64,000 nt of DNA. Source: Desertivirga arenae. Its GTDB lineage: Bacteria > Bacteroidota > Bacteroidia > Sphingobacteriales > Sphingobacteriaceae. Below the pieces are notes generated by a model. The model did no database searches, had not been told where the DNA came from, and saw only the letters and a list, made by a program, of their open reading frames with translations. The position numbers and the translations under genes were made by a program. Shown here piece after piece: positions 18,023 through 28,121 of the stretch. The stretch spans positions 186,001-250,000 of the forward strand of contig NZ_JAFEWE010000003.1 in the NCBI RefSeq assembly GCF_017355785.1, given 5' to 3'. The first letter of the stretch is position 1. Each line of letters starts with the position of its first letter.

Positions 18023-20881
18023 TTATTTAGAATCAGTTATTAACCTATCGGCCTTTTGGCCTGCGGGAGGACCAAGATAGCTTGGTTCCAGACCGCCACT
18101 ATTCAATATCAGTCTTTGCAAAACCACTCCAGGATCAATCCTCCAAAAACTGAGAATATGTTTACCTGAAGAAGAAATCTTGAACTTTATTCTCTGCTGG
18201 CGTATGTTATTAGCAACGGACCGTTCCCAGGTTCCCATACCCTCATTATCATGAATATTAATTATTTCCGGTTTATTACCATCTATTGATAGGGCGTATT
18301 TCAAGCCACCCTTGTTCATGAAATCCAGTGAAGGGGAAACGTGAACATTCACTTCAACAGTTCCAGTATCTTGTAAGGTGAATTCGTATTGTAAGTGCGC
18401 CGAACTACCAGAAAGCTGAGTAGGTGGAGCAGTGACTGGGATTGACATAATACCCGACCTAGTCCTGCCGTAACCAGGCAGCACATCCCATGCTGCAGCT
18501 GGTACCGCCCTGGTATAATCGTCTGCTTCCAGTGCCAGGAATGACTTTTTCGGAAGAAAGTTCTTACTAGCCTCCATTGCGGTTGAACCTTTGTTCACAA
18601 TTGCAAAAACAGTGACCGTTTTTCCTGTACCGTTAATAGTTACAGGCACCCTGTGATCGCCAGCTGGTACTTTTTCCCATTCAACATCCACCCAAATTCT
18701 TGTCTCCTGATCAATAGTTCCTGAAAGAGAACTTAGCTTCAGCCATTTCGAATCCGTTTTTATAGAAAAGCTATAGCTCTCATTTCCTCTGTTGAACAAT
18801 TCAAAGTAACGGTGTCGTCTATTTTTATCAAAAACTAAATCTCCACTGGTTTCCGTGGGTTTAGTCTCTCCTTCCAATACCAGGCCCATTTCAGCCTCCG
18901 TATTAGCTTGTATGGCTTTTAGCTCCGGAAGAACGTCTTCTTTAGGATCTCTCCAGGAAACATAACCAATATGAGTTTGATCCATCATATGGTTCCATTT
19001 TCCATTTGCCAGTTCTTTATTGTACCGGTAGGAGATGGCTTTATCTCGTTCAAACAATTGCTTTGCCCTTTCAGCAAGACTATTGGTGGCAGATCGACCC
19101 TGAGTTGCGTAAAGACGATTTTTGGCAACGGCGTAGTACAATTCGTTTAGGTTTGCACAAGCCAGAACGGGATGTAGAACAAGTTGAAAGTACGCGTCCC
19201 TATACTTAGCCGGCAGGTCTTTTTCTATTTTTTCTGCTTTCAAAACCAAACCATTATAGTCTTTCACAATCCGTTCAAACTCCGTATAATTGGTAAGACT
19301 GTAAGTGTCGGGCGATAGAAGTTCCGGCTTTCTTCTGCCATTATACCGGGTATATGTAGAAATAATATCAGCTATTTCAGAGGCATATTTAGCTCCAAAT
19401 TGTGCCTTTGCCCATTGTTCGGTATAGGCCTGTAAACGTTGAGCCGGCCACTTTTCTGGTTCCCTGGCATAATCGAGAAAGAACTCGATAGGGAATTCCA
19501 TTGGCTTAAGGTCTCCAACATTTACAATCCAGATCCTGTCTGCACCGTACTTGTGAGCAAGGTGCATTTGTTCCCATACTTTTGAGATCGGATTCGTATT
19601 AAGCCATTTGTAATTCCTTGGTCCGCCAACGTAATCATAGTGATAATAAATGCCGTATCCTCCAATTCTTGGCCTGTCTTTCAAGGATGGTAATTTCCTG
19701 ATATTTCCCCAGTTATCATCGCAAAGCAAGAGAGTAACATCGTCAGGCACTCGCATACCCTTATCATAATAATCCTGCACTTCTTTGTATAAGGCCCATA
19801 ATTGCGGTACTTCTGCAGCCTTTTTACCACTAACTTCTTCTATGATCTCTCGTTGGTCTTTAACAATTTTTTCAAGTAGAGCAATGTTGCTGCCTTCGGT
19901 CATTGGCTCATCGCCATCGCCTCTCATCGCTATAGTAACAATACTCTCTTTGGAGCCCATATTTTTAATACCGTTTCTCCAAAAGTCACGCAATACAGAA
20001 TCATTAGTTTGATAGTTCCATTCGCCTTTTCCAAAGCGTTTCCATTCTGTTTGCGAACGAACCATTGGTTCGTGATGAGAGGTACCCATAACGATACCAT
20101 ATTCATCCGCCAGCACTGGATTTAACTTATCATCATCATTGAAAGCACTACCCCACATTGCTGGCCAAAGATAATTACCCTTTAAACGCAGGATAAGCTC
20201 AAATACGTGTTCATAGAACTTGTGATTTAAGCCACCAAATTTCTCGCTCGCCCAGCCTGTTAAAGCGGGAGCCTCGTCATTCAAAAATATTCCTCTGTAC
20301 TTAACAGCGGGCTCCTTGAAGACGTGTCTTCCTCGGGTAACATAGATATCTTTTCTTTTTTCTACAGGTACATCAGCCCACCAATACCACGGAGACACCC
20401 CTATTTGAGCGGATAGTGTATAAATGCCATATATCGTTCCTCGCTTATCGCTTCCTGCTATCACCAATGCCTGTTCTACCCCTGGAAATGGATTGCTAAC
20501 CATCTGCGTAACAGAATACTCCCATTTCCCTTTCACTTGGCTAACATCCAATTTCTTAGCCTTTACCAATTGATCAATAAGCTGGTTATGGCCAACAGTG
20601 CCGGCTAGGACAATCGTTTTACTCCCCTTCCCAGGAACCGAAAACCAAAGCGGCTTTGAACCGGTAACCATCTGTAGATCTTTCGAAAAACTTTTGAATG
20701 CCCTAATAACCCCAGGCCACTCATTTTCGCTACAAACCAGGCTGGTAACTTTTCCTTCCGAGCTTAGAGGAAAACTTGCCGGAGTTTTTTTAAAGGACAC
20801 ATATATTTCTGATTCAACTGCTTTTACGCTCGATGACACCAGAAGCAAAATGGCGAGAATTTGCTTTTTTATTCCAAACAT
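18023..20881 (-). CDS. GH115 xylan alpha-1,2-glucuronidase
   Basis: 952 residues with a signal peptide (ends near VKAVES). It matches glycoside hydrolase family 115 along its length: YGIYTLSAQIGVSPWYWWADVP, KYRGIFLNDEAPAL, LWPAMWG, GTSHHEPM, MRGDGDEPM and WIVNVGDLKPME. The C-terminal part (from about 660) carries the family's accessory beta domains. GH115 enzymes release (4-O-methyl-)glucuronic acid from internal as well as terminal xylose units, complementing GH67. Its start overlaps the GH10 stop by one base and it is followed 23 bases later by the esterase gene. Confidence 0.95.
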   Translation of the reverse strand: MFGIKKQILAILLLVSSSVKAVESEIYVSFKKTPASFPLSSEGKVTSLVCSENEWPGVIRAFKSFSKDLQMVTGSKPLWFSVPGKGSKTIVLAGTVGHNQLIDQLVKAKKLDVSQVKGKWEYSVTQMVSNPFPGVEQALVIAGSDKRGTIYGIYTLSAQIGVSPWYWWADVPVEKRKDIYVTRGRHVFKEPAVKYRGIFLNDEAPALTGWASEKFGGLNHKFYEHVFELILRLKGNYLWPAMWGSAFNDDDKLNPVLADEYGIVMGTSHHEPMVRSQTEWKRFGKGEWNYQTNDSVLRDFWRNGIKNMGSKESIVTIAMRGDGDEPMTEGSNIALLEKIVKDQREIIEEVSGKKAAEVPQLWALYKEVQDYYDKGMRVPDDVTLLLCDDNWGNIRKLPSLKDRPRIGGYGIYYHYDYVGGPRNYKWLNTNPISKVWEQMHLAHKYGADRIWIVNVGDLKPMEFPIEFFLDYAREPEKWPAQRLQAYTEQWAKAQFGAKYASEIADIISTYTRYNGRRKPELLSPDTYSLTNYTEFERIVKDYNGLVLKAEKIEKDLPAKYRDAYFQLVLHPVLACANLNELYYAVAKNRLYATQGRSATNSLAERAKQLFERDKAISYRYNKELANGKWNHMMDQTHIGYVSWRDPKEDVLPELKAIQANTEAEMGLVLEGETKPTETSGDLVFDKNRRHRYFELFNRGNESYSFSIKTDSKWLKLSSLSGTIDQETRIWVDVEWEKVPAGDHRVPVTINGTGKTVTVFAIVNKGSTAMEASKNFLPKKSFLALEADDYTRAVPAAAWDVLPGYGRTRSGIMSIPVTAPPTQLSGSSAHLQYEFTLQDTGTVEVNVHVSPSLDFMNKGGLKYALSIDGNKPEIINIHDNEGMGTWERSVANNIRQQRIKFKISSSGKHILSFWRIDPGVVLQRLILNSGGLEPSYLGPPAGQKADRLITDSK

Positions 20882-21981
20882 TATTTTTTCTTAAAATTCA
20901 CCACTTCCCAAAATGCCTTCTTTGGCTTAAGATTCGTATCAAATAAGAGGGGGTAATTTTTTCGTCCCGGGACCGGGTAAGTATCTAACCAGGTGTACTG
21001 GTCTGAAATATTCCAGAAGGTAACGCTTGTAATCTTATCCCAATTTTCTCTGAAGATCCTGAATACTTTGGAATACTGTTCTACCTGTTTTTGCTCTAGC
21101 TCTGGAGTAAGGACATCTGACTCTCCCGGCCTTTTTTCCCTTCTTTCTTTCTCCCAGGGATAGACAGACATATCCAATTCCGTTATTTGAACTTCGAGTC
21201 CTAATGATGAAAACTTACTGATAGTATTCCTTAATTCACTTTCCGATGGCTCATAGATGGACCAGTGAGCTTGCAGACCAACCCCATGAACAGGAACTTT
21301 AGCATCTACGAGTTTTTTCATTAACCGGAACACCCTTTCCATTTTTTCAGGTCGCTCCGTGTTATAATCATTATAGAACAATTTTGCTTTTGGGTCTGCT
21401 TCATGTGCATACTCAAAAGCTTTGACAATAAAATCTTCACCACAGATCTGGTACCAGGGAGAATTGCGAAGGAATTTAGTGCTATCATCGTCAATAGCTT
21501 CATTAACAACATCCCACACATAGATCTTTCCCTCATATCGCTTAACCACACTAAAAATATGTTCTTTAAGGCGTTGAAGTAATAGCTCTTTTGAAACGGT
21601 CTTTCCCTCTGCATCTTTGAACATCCATGCCGCAGTTTGCTCATGCCAGCAAAGGTTGTGTCCCCTAACCCGCAACCCATTCCTTTGGGCAAAACTGACA
21701 ATAGAATCTGCGTCTCGCCATGCGTAATATTTTTCGGAAGGATGAATAACACCCATCTTCATTGCATTTTCAGGTGTAAGGCTGTTAAAATGAGTTTTAA
21801 TGAAAGAGGCAGTCTCTCCCGACAGATCTTTCGGGCCGACAGCTACTCCCACCGGAAAATAAGATCTGTAATAATCCTTCAGCCCTTTTTCAGAGTCAGA
21901 GGAATTTCCCTTTCGGCTTGCACAGCCTGCATACAATAATGCAGTAATAGAAAAAATTAATGATAATTTGCTTTTGTACAT
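20881..21981 (-). CDS. GH10 endo-1,4-beta-xylanase, lipoprotein
   Basis: 366 residues with a lipobox LYAGC (Cys20), so it is probably surface- or periplasm-anchored. The catalytic (beta/alpha)8 barrel of family GH10 covers residues about 35-362. Acid/base Glu161 is in WDVVNEAI and nucleophile Glu268 in QITELDMS. The substrate-binding motifs RGHNLCWHEQ and GVGLQAHW are intact. It cuts the xylan backbone into oligosaccharides. First gene of the GH10-GH115-esterase unit; the 270-base gap upstream contains the GH67 terminator and probably its own promoter. Confidence 0.96.
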   Translation of the reverse strand: MYKSKLSLIFSITALLYAGCASRKGNSSDSEKGLKDYYRSYFPVGVAVGPKDLSGETASFIKTHFNSLTPENAMKMGVIHPSEKYYAWRDADSIVSFAQRNGLRVRGHNLCWHEQTAAWMFKDAEGKTVSKELLLQRLKEHIFSVVKRYEGKIYVWDVVNEAIDDDSTKFLRNSPWYQICGEDFIVKAFEYAHEADPKAKLFYNDYNTERPEKMERVFRLMKKLVDAKVPVHGVGLQAHWSIYEPSESELRNTISKFSSLGLEVQITELDMSVYPWEKERREKRPGESDVLTPELEQKQVEQYSKVFRIFRENWDKITSVTFWNISDQYTWLDTYPVPGRKNYPLLFDTNLKPKKAFWEVVNFKKK

Positions 21982-22196
21982 CTGTACTTCTTAAAATATT
22001 AAATCCCGGCTTTGAAGGGCCCAGGGAACGGTCTATAATGCTTAGTGTTGTCTAAAAGACAAGTGTAAAAGTAGGCTTGGGAGGATGCTAAGATGTGTTT
22101 AGATTGTTCTAAATGCTAGCACAAATGTTTAAAATAGGTTTTTAGCAAGTATTTAACAAAAGGTCTGGCGGAGGGAACGAAAATAAAATCTAAAAA

Positions 22197-22226
22197 ATAG
22201 ACCCGGGATTAGAATGCCGGGTCTAT
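22197..22226 (-). terminator. Terminator after GH43-GH3-GH67 unit
   Basis: ATAGACCCGG / CCGGGTCTAT, a perfect ten-pair stem with a ten-base loop, followed on the minus strand by six T. It separates the two xylan transcription units. Confidence 0.88.
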
Positions 22227-22251
22227 GAAATTACGAAAATGACAACCCTAA

Positions 22252-24351
22252 TTACTTCATCCACTCCTCGCCGGAAGGTTTGCCGGTCAGTTGCATTGGA
22301 TTTACTGATTTCAGAAAGTCGAGTTCGTAAACCGGCCTCTCCAGTTCATAAGGAATCCTCCTTTTACTGAATTGCTGAAAGTATAATAAGCAGCCATCCT
22401 TCCAAACCTGTGCATCACGTGTTTGTACCTTTAAGCGGCTTTGAACGTGGGCAAAGCGTTCAGTGTCAACAAATTGTTCTGCTTTATCCCAAACCTTTTG
22501 GAATTCACGTACCTGATTCACTCCGATATCGTATTTGTTGCAAAGTTCATCCCAAAGTGTTCTGCCACTTTTCATCTTATAGTCCCATGGGACATGATGA
22601 AACCAAAGCAGATAAATTTCGGGGCACGATTTGATATCATTAAGCTGAGAAGCCAAAGGTTCAGCATACTGACCAACAGAATTACTTCCGCTTTTAGTGC
22701 GATCGAACCCAATTCCATTACTTTCTGCCTGGTGATAGTATGGAGGAGTCCAGTCTACCCTCACATTTGCAGGAGCCCACCATGGACCAGGTCCATAATG
22801 ATGATTAGCAGAGAAAATATGATGTAAGCCAAGCGGCATGGAATAGTTCACAGCCGCTTCTCTACTTTCCAGCATCATCTTTCTTATCGGTTCAATAAAT
22901 CCATTTTCCCAGTTAACCGCGCTTTTAGCTGGTTTGAAAGTAAGACGTATCCATTCGTTGGCAATTTTTTCACTACCCAACGTATTATCCCATGCTAGCC
23001 GACCGAAAGCATACCAATTCGCTTGAGCAAAGTGATGGCCAGTCCAGTTTGAGTCGAGCCCTATATTGGCCACACCGGCTACCGCTGTGTGCTTCTGATT
23101 AAAAATGCTTCCATCAGTGCATCGCGCTACTGTACTGCCCTTACCTTCCTGGTAGGTATCGCTCTTTAAGCACTCCTCCCACATGGTGGATAGAAAAACA
23201 AGATGATTAGAATGCCCTAAATACTCCTGTGTAACCTGAAACTCGGGCATGACAGAAGTTTTCTTCAGTGCACCAAATAAGGGACTGAAAGGCTCCCTTG
23301 GTTGAAAGTCTATAGGACCATTCTTTACCTGTATAATAACATTATCTCTGAATTGCCCATCTAGCGGTTTAAATTCTGAGTAAGCCTGACGGGCACGATC
23401 TTTATCAGTAGAACTATAAACAAAGGCACGCCACATCACTATGCCGTTAAACGGCTTCAGAATGTCTGCTAACATATTTGCTCCCTCAGCATGGGTACGA
23501 CCGAAGTCCTGAGGACCAGGCTGGCCTTCGCTATTAGCTTTTACAAGAAAACCTCCAAAATCTGGCACCAGCTTGTAGATTTCACTCGCTTTATTTTTCC
23601 ACCATTTAATCACCTCCTGATCCAATGGGTCTGATGTTTTTAATCCACCGAGCGCTGCCGGAGAGGAGAAATTAACGGAAAGATAAGTTCGTACACCATA
23701 AGGTCGCAGCGCATCAGCAATAGCTTTTACCCGTTTAAGGTTCTCAGGAGCCAACATACGAGGCGATGAATTAACATTATTCAAAACGCTTCCATTTATT
23801 CCAATGGAAGCGTTTGCACGTGCATACTGTTGCCATAACTCCAGATCTTTTGAGCTTACATTTAGGTCTTTTTCTCCTCTCCAAAAAATAGATCTTCCAG
23901 CATATCCTCTTTCTATTGAACCGTTCAAGTTGTCCCAATGGTTAAGAACACGCAGCTCATAAGAAGGATTAGACACAAAACGGTTATCAGAAAGATTCAA
24001 GGATTGTCTGCGTAAGAGTTCGAATGCTCCATACAGGATCCCAGCTTCAGTTCTTGAGTATATTCCCTCCTTTTCTAACCTGAAACCATCTCCTTTTAAG
24101 GTTTTATCATCTGTAACTGCCAGCACGAGCTTTGCTCCCTTCTTTCCTTGCCAACCGTCCTGTAATTCTTTAATAGCGTTGGAAAGTATTGGAGATTTCC
24201 TCTTACAAACGATCTCAACGGAAGTAGGAGATGCTTTACTTAGCCAAAGTTCGTGACCGTTATTAGCACGAGCCACTGTAATAGTTATGAAAACCAGAAC
24301 CAAAGTAAAGAGGAGGATGAACTTTCCTGAAAATGGTGCTTTTAATATCAT
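22252..24351 (-). CDS. GH67 alpha-glucuronidase
   Basis: 699 residues with a signal peptide (ends near VARA). Typical GH67 features appear in order: an N-terminal domain with GDGFRLEKEG and GILYGAFELLR, then the barrel with LRVLNHWDNLNGSIERGYAG, YLSVNFSSP, NSEGQPGPQDFGRTHAEGAN (acid region), and the C-terminal part HHIFSANHHYGPGPWW and EIYLLWFHHVPWDYKMKSG. GH67 removes (methyl)glucuronic acid from the non-reducing end of xylo-oligosaccharides, i.e. after xylanase has acted. The gene overlaps the GH3 stop by four bases, a sign of translational coupling. Confidence 0.96.
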   Translation of the reverse strand: MILKAPFSGKFILLFTLVLVFITITVARANNGHELWLSKASPTSVEIVCKRKSPILSNAIKELQDGWQGKKGAKLVLAVTDDKTLKGDGFRLEKEGIYSRTEAGILYGAFELLRRQSLNLSDNRFVSNPSYELRVLNHWDNLNGSIERGYAGRSIFWRGEKDLNVSSKDLELWQQYARANASIGINGSVLNNVNSSPRMLAPENLKRVKAIADALRPYGVRTYLSVNFSSPAALGGLKTSDPLDQEVIKWWKNKASEIYKLVPDFGGFLVKANSEGQPGPQDFGRTHAEGANMLADILKPFNGIVMWRAFVYSSTDKDRARQAYSEFKPLDGQFRDNVIIQVKNGPIDFQPREPFSPLFGALKKTSVMPEFQVTQEYLGHSNHLVFLSTMWEECLKSDTYQEGKGSTVARCTDGSIFNQKHTAVAGVANIGLDSNWTGHHFAQANWYAFGRLAWDNTLGSEKIANEWIRLTFKPAKSAVNWENGFIEPIRKMMLESREAAVNYSMPLGLHHIFSANHHYGPGPWWAPANVRVDWTPPYYHQAESNGIGFDRTKSGSNSVGQYAEPLASQLNDIKSCPEIYLLWFHHVPWDYKMKSGRTLWDELCNKYDIGVNQVREFQKVWDKAEQFVDTERFAHVQSRLKVQTRDAQVWKDGCLLYFQQFSKRRIPYELERPVYELDFLKSVNPMQLTGKPSGEEWMK

Positions 24352-26966
24352 TGGATAAACAGAGTAGTTGAAATAATATTACTAGTTTTTGCATTTGCTT
24401 CATCAGGCTGACACCCTCCGATGCTCAAACCTATTTTGCCTTTAATCTGAGTACTTGCACCTCCTTTAGACTCATCTATGTGAGAAAGGTCCTCCGGAGT
24501 AAGTTTAAATCTCAGAATCCTGCTTTCTCCAGCTTTCAGATAAAAGCGTTGAAAACCTTTTAAAGATTTAAGTGCTGCTTTAACTGAAGGATTCTGATTA
24601 GAGACATAGAGTTGAGCAACCTCATCCCCGGCCATTTTTCCTGTGTTGGTAACTCTCACAGTAATAGTGACGTCTTTACCTTTACTGACTGTTTTAGGCA
24701 TACTTAGCTGGTCGTAACGAAAACTGGTATAACTCAGCCCGTACCCAAATCCAAACAACGGTTTTCCTTTAAAGTACCTATAGGTACGATTATCCATGCT
24801 ATAATCAGTAAAAGAAGCAAGATCTTTATCACCCTGATAAAAGGTAACAGGAAGCCGCCCTGCAGGATTATAGTCCCCAAAGATTACATCTGCAATAGCA
24901 TTCCCGGCAGCTTGTCCTCCGTACCACCCATTCAGAATTGCAGGTATGTTCTCTGCCTCCCAGGGTGTGGCAATAGCACTTCCCGTCATCATAACGAATA
25001 CCACAGGCTTGCCTGTTGTCTTTAAAGCTTTCATTAGTTCAGTCTGAACTGTAGGTAGCATAATAGAAGTTCGGTCGCCACCGTCAAACCCCGGGTAGTT
25101 TACTTTCATCTCCTCACCCTCTAGCTGAGGAGAAATTCCTCCAGCAAAAACAAATGCATCTGCTCCCTTTATCCTATTAATAAGATCAGCGAAATCAGTG
25201 CGACGATAATTTCCGGTACTTAGGCGCACATTTCCTTTACCCTCTCCCTGCCAATACTCTAGTACTAATTTATATATAGAATCCTTTCTTGTTTCTAATC
25301 TGTAAGTGCGGGCTCCCCAACGATTACGTGTCCATGCATTAATCACTTCTTTTCCGTTTACAAGGAACCTATAACCGTCATCCCCTTCCACCTCAAACAT
25401 CAGTGAACCGTCCTTGTCTGCTTTGAAGTCTGTAGTATATCTCGCTGAGAAATTATTAGCGCGGAGCCCATTGGTGATTAGCTCCCCCTCCTGCCAGAAG
25501 TGGTTTACCTGCGCATCCTTCTGAACCAACACAGCCTTACCCTCCAGATCTTTATTGTTAAAATATTCTGCTTTGAATCCCTGGGCACCGTCGATAGAAT
25601 ACTGGCTTTTAAGATCCTCGTATACCAGAAGTGTATCATTGGTAAAATTAATGGCTTTTTCATAAACCACTTCAGTATTCTGTCCCACTTTATCTTTAAT
25701 TCCCTGAAGCACAGTAGAGAGCTTTGAAGGGATACCATTGTAATTGCCAAGGATAGAAATGGAATTATCCGCGTTAGGACCCAGAACCACAATTTTTCGT
25801 AGGTTCTTCTTTAATGGTAAGGTTTGGTTTTGATTACGTAGAAGAACTATGGATTGATGAGCCATTTTTAAGGCGTGATCCTGATGCTCTGCTCTTTCTA
25901 GTACAGAAAAAGGCGTTTGGGCATATTTAACTATTGATGCAGGATCAAACATTCCTAATCTAAAGCGGATCATATACAAGCGTTTTACAGAAACGTCAAT
26001 TTGTTTTTCCGTTATTTTGCCTTGCTTTACGGCCTGCACGAGAGCTTTATAGGCATCCGTTCCGCAGTCTATATCTGTACCATGAAACACAGCATCGGCA
26101 GAGGCTGAAGCAGCGTCGGGATGGGTTTTGTGGTTTTTAAAAAAATCATCAATCGCCCAGCAGTCTGAGGTTACATACCCATCAAATTTCCATTGCTTTC
26201 GTAGAATATCAGTCATCAAGACATCACTGGCACAGCAAGGTTGAGTTCTGAAAGCATTATAGGCGCACATTACACCTGCTACTTTAGAATCCACAACCAA
26301 CTTACGGAAAGCTGGGAGATAGGTATCCCAAAGATCGTAAGTACTTACGTCAACATTGAATACATGGCGGAGGGGCTCCGGACCACTGTGAACAGCATAA
26401 TGCTTGGCACAAGCAGCAGCCAATAGGTATTTGGAGTCATTCCCTTGTAATCCTCGTACAAAAGCGTCTCCTAAATTGGCTGTAAGAAAAGGGTCTTCCC
26501 CATAAGTTTCCTGTCCCCTTCCCCATCTTGGGTCTCTGAAAATATTGATATTAGGAGTCCAATAAGTTAATCCCAGATAGCGCTCATTAGTACGTCCTGT
26601 CTCTACCGCTTTATTGTAGATCGCCCTTCCCTCTAAGGCACTGTATTCTGCCATTTTAAATAAAGAACCTGGGTCGAAAGTAGCAGCCATCCCAATTGCC
26701 TGAGGATATACCGTAACCTTAAATGGGGTTCTTGCCACACCATGTAGTGTTTCATTCCACCAATCATAAGCTGGTATGCCTAAGCGCGGAATGGCTGGAG
26801 ATGAATTAAGCATCTGAGATACCTTCTCCTCCAGTGTAAGACGAGAGACCAGGTCATCCACTCTTTTTTCAAAAGGTAAATGATAGTCATTGAAAGGATA
26901 CTTTTCCTGAGCAAGGACTGATGAAAAAAATAAGACTGAAATAGATAAAAAGCTGATTATCCTCAT
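24348..26966 (-). CDS. GH3 beta-xylosidase/glucosidase with PA14 insert
   Basis: About 872 residues. I choose ATG 26966 (MRIISFLS), which begins a normal signal peptide ending at VLAQ; an ATG five codons earlier is possible. The N-terminal GH3 barrel has the nucleophile Asp in GYVTSDCWAI. The second domain is interrupted at about residues 455-595 by a PA14-type beta domain (FKAEYFNNKDLEGKA, FEVEGDDGYRFLVNG). Then follow GGISPQLEGEEM and NGWYGGQAAGNAIADV, and a C-terminal fibronectin-III-like domain. The context suggests xylosidase activity on xylo-oligosaccharides; beta-glucosidase cannot be excluded by sequence alone. Confidence 0.93.
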   Translation of the reverse strand: MRIISFLSISVLFFSSVLAQEKYPFNDYHLPFEKRVDDLVSRLTLEEKVSQMLNSSPAIPRLGIPAYDWWNETLHGVARTPFKVTVYPQAIGMAATFDPGSLFKMAEYSALEGRAIYNKAVETGRTNERYLGLTYWTPNINIFRDPRWGRGQETYGEDPFLTANLGDAFVRGLQGNDSKYLLAAACAKHYAVHSGPEPLRHVFNVDVSTYDLWDTYLPAFRKLVVDSKVAGVMCAYNAFRTQPCCASDVLMTDILRKQWKFDGYVTSDCWAIDDFFKNHKTHPDAASASADAVFHGTDIDCGTDAYKALVQAVKQGKITEKQIDVSVKRLYMIRFRLGMFDPASIVKYAQTPFSVLERAEHQDHALKMAHQSIVLLRNQNQTLPLKKNLRKIVVLGPNADNSISILGNYNGIPSKLSTVLQGIKDKVGQNTEVVYEKAINFTNDTLLVYEDLKSQYSIDGAQGFKAEYFNNKDLEGKAVLVQKDAQVNHFWQEGELITNGLRANNFSARYTTDFKADKDGSLMFEVEGDDGYRFLVNGKEVINAWTRNRWGARTYRLETRKDSIYKLVLEYWQGEGKGNVRLSTGNYRRTDFADLINRIKGADAFVFAGGISPQLEGEEMKVNYPGFDGGDRTSIMLPTVQTELMKALKTTGKPVVFVMMTGSAIATPWEAENIPAILNGWYGGQAAGNAIADVIFGDYNPAGRLPVTFYQGDKDLASFTDYSMDNRTYRYFKGKPLFGFGYGLSYTSFRYDQLSMPKTVSKGKDVTITVRVTNTGKMAGDEVAQLYVSNQNPSVKAALKSLKGFQRFYLKAGESRILRFKLTPEDLSHIDESKGGASTQIKGKIGLSIGGCQPDEANAKTSNIISTTLFIQ

Positions 26967-26996
26967 AAATAAATGTACCAATTCAATTGCTTAAAC

Positions 26997-28121
26997 TTAG
27001 TTGCCTGCATTAGAAATAGTATACGGATCAATTGTAGCAATTTTGCCATCAGCAGTATACTTCAGCTCCGTTACTTTCACATTACGAAGATGTGTCTTGC
27101 CTTTTGAAAGCTCTGTGTCATGATAGAACAGGTACCATTTACCTTTAAACTCTACTATTGAATGGTGTGTAGTCCATCCTATTACAGGTTTAAGAATAAC
27201 TCCCTGATAAGTAAATGGCCCGTATGGATTATCGCCGATAGCGTAACAAAGCAAATGGGTATCCCCTGTTGAGTAAGAGAAATAATACTTGCCCTTATAT
27301 TTATGTACCCATGAGGCTTCAAAAAAGCGGCGGTCATGATCACCACCCTTCAAGGCATTTCCATTCTCATCAAGGATAATAACATCTTTAGGCTTCTCTG
27401 CAAACTCCATCATATCTCCGTTCATTTTAGCTACTTTAGCTGTCAGCGCGGGCTTATCATCCTGATTCAGATCAGTGGCAGAACCCTTAGCGTCGAACTT
27501 GCCCGAAGACCATTTCTGCAACTGACCTCCCCAAATTCCTCCAAAGTACATGTAACTTTGCCCATCTTCGTCAGTAAATACTGCAGGATCTATGCTAAAG
27601 CTGTATTTAATAGGCTCTGGATTAGGCTTAAAGGGGCCTTCAGGTTTATTACTTATCGCAGCTCCTATCCTGAATACTCCTTCTTTATCCCGAACGGGAA
27701 AATACAGATAATACTTGCCATTTTTGTAGGCCGCATCTGGAGCCCATAACTGCTTGCTAGCCCAGGGAATATCGCTTACACTTAAAGCCACTCCATGATC
27801 AGTGACTTTCCCACCCACACTGTCCATGGAATAGATGTAAAAATCTTTCATGGCAAAATGATCTCCATTGTCATTTTCAGGAATTCCTGCATCGTAATCA
27901 TGAGAAGGATAAACAAATATTTTTCCATTAAAAACATGGGCAGAGGGATCAGCACTGAAACGCTGGCTCACAAGTGGTTTAGATATTGAATTAACGAATG
28001 AAGCTGAATCTGTTGATACTTCCGGATTGGCAGTCTCCTTACTTTCCTTACCTTTTTTTTCCTGAGCGCAGGATGAAGCAAATAAAATAACAGTGGATAA
28101 CACTAGGGTCTCTAATTTCAT
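26997..28121 (-). CDS. GH43 xylosidase/arabinofuranosidase lipoprotein
   Basis: 374 residues with a lipoprotein signal (FASSC, Cys18) and a charged spacer. The five-bladed propeller of GH43 has all three catalytic acids in usual settings: Asp in FSADPSAHV (base), Asp in FSIDPAVF (pKa modulator) and Glu in FFEASWVHKY (acid). QLWAPDAAYKNGKYYLYFP is the typical second motif. It would release xylose or arabinose from xylo-oligosaccharides. First gene of the GH43-GH3-GH67 unit; RBS-like AGAAGGA lies just before the start. Confidence 0.93.
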   Translation of the reverse strand: MKLETLVLSTVILFASSCAQEKKGKESKETANPEVSTDSASFVNSISKPLVSQRFSADPSAHVFNGKIFVYPSHDYDAGIPENDNGDHFAMKDFYIYSMDSVGGKVTDHGVALSVSDIPWASKQLWAPDAAYKNGKYYLYFPVRDKEGVFRIGAAISNKPEGPFKPNPEPIKYSFSIDPAVFTDEDGQSYMYFGGIWGGQLQKWSSGKFDAKGSATDLNQDDKPALTAKVAKMNGDMMEFAEKPKDVIILDENGNALKGGDHDRRFFEASWVHKYKGKYYFSYSTGDTHLLCYAIGDNPYGPFTYQGVILKPVIGWTTHHSIVEFKGKWYLFYHDTELSKGKTHLRNVKVTELKYTADGKIATIDPYTISNAGN

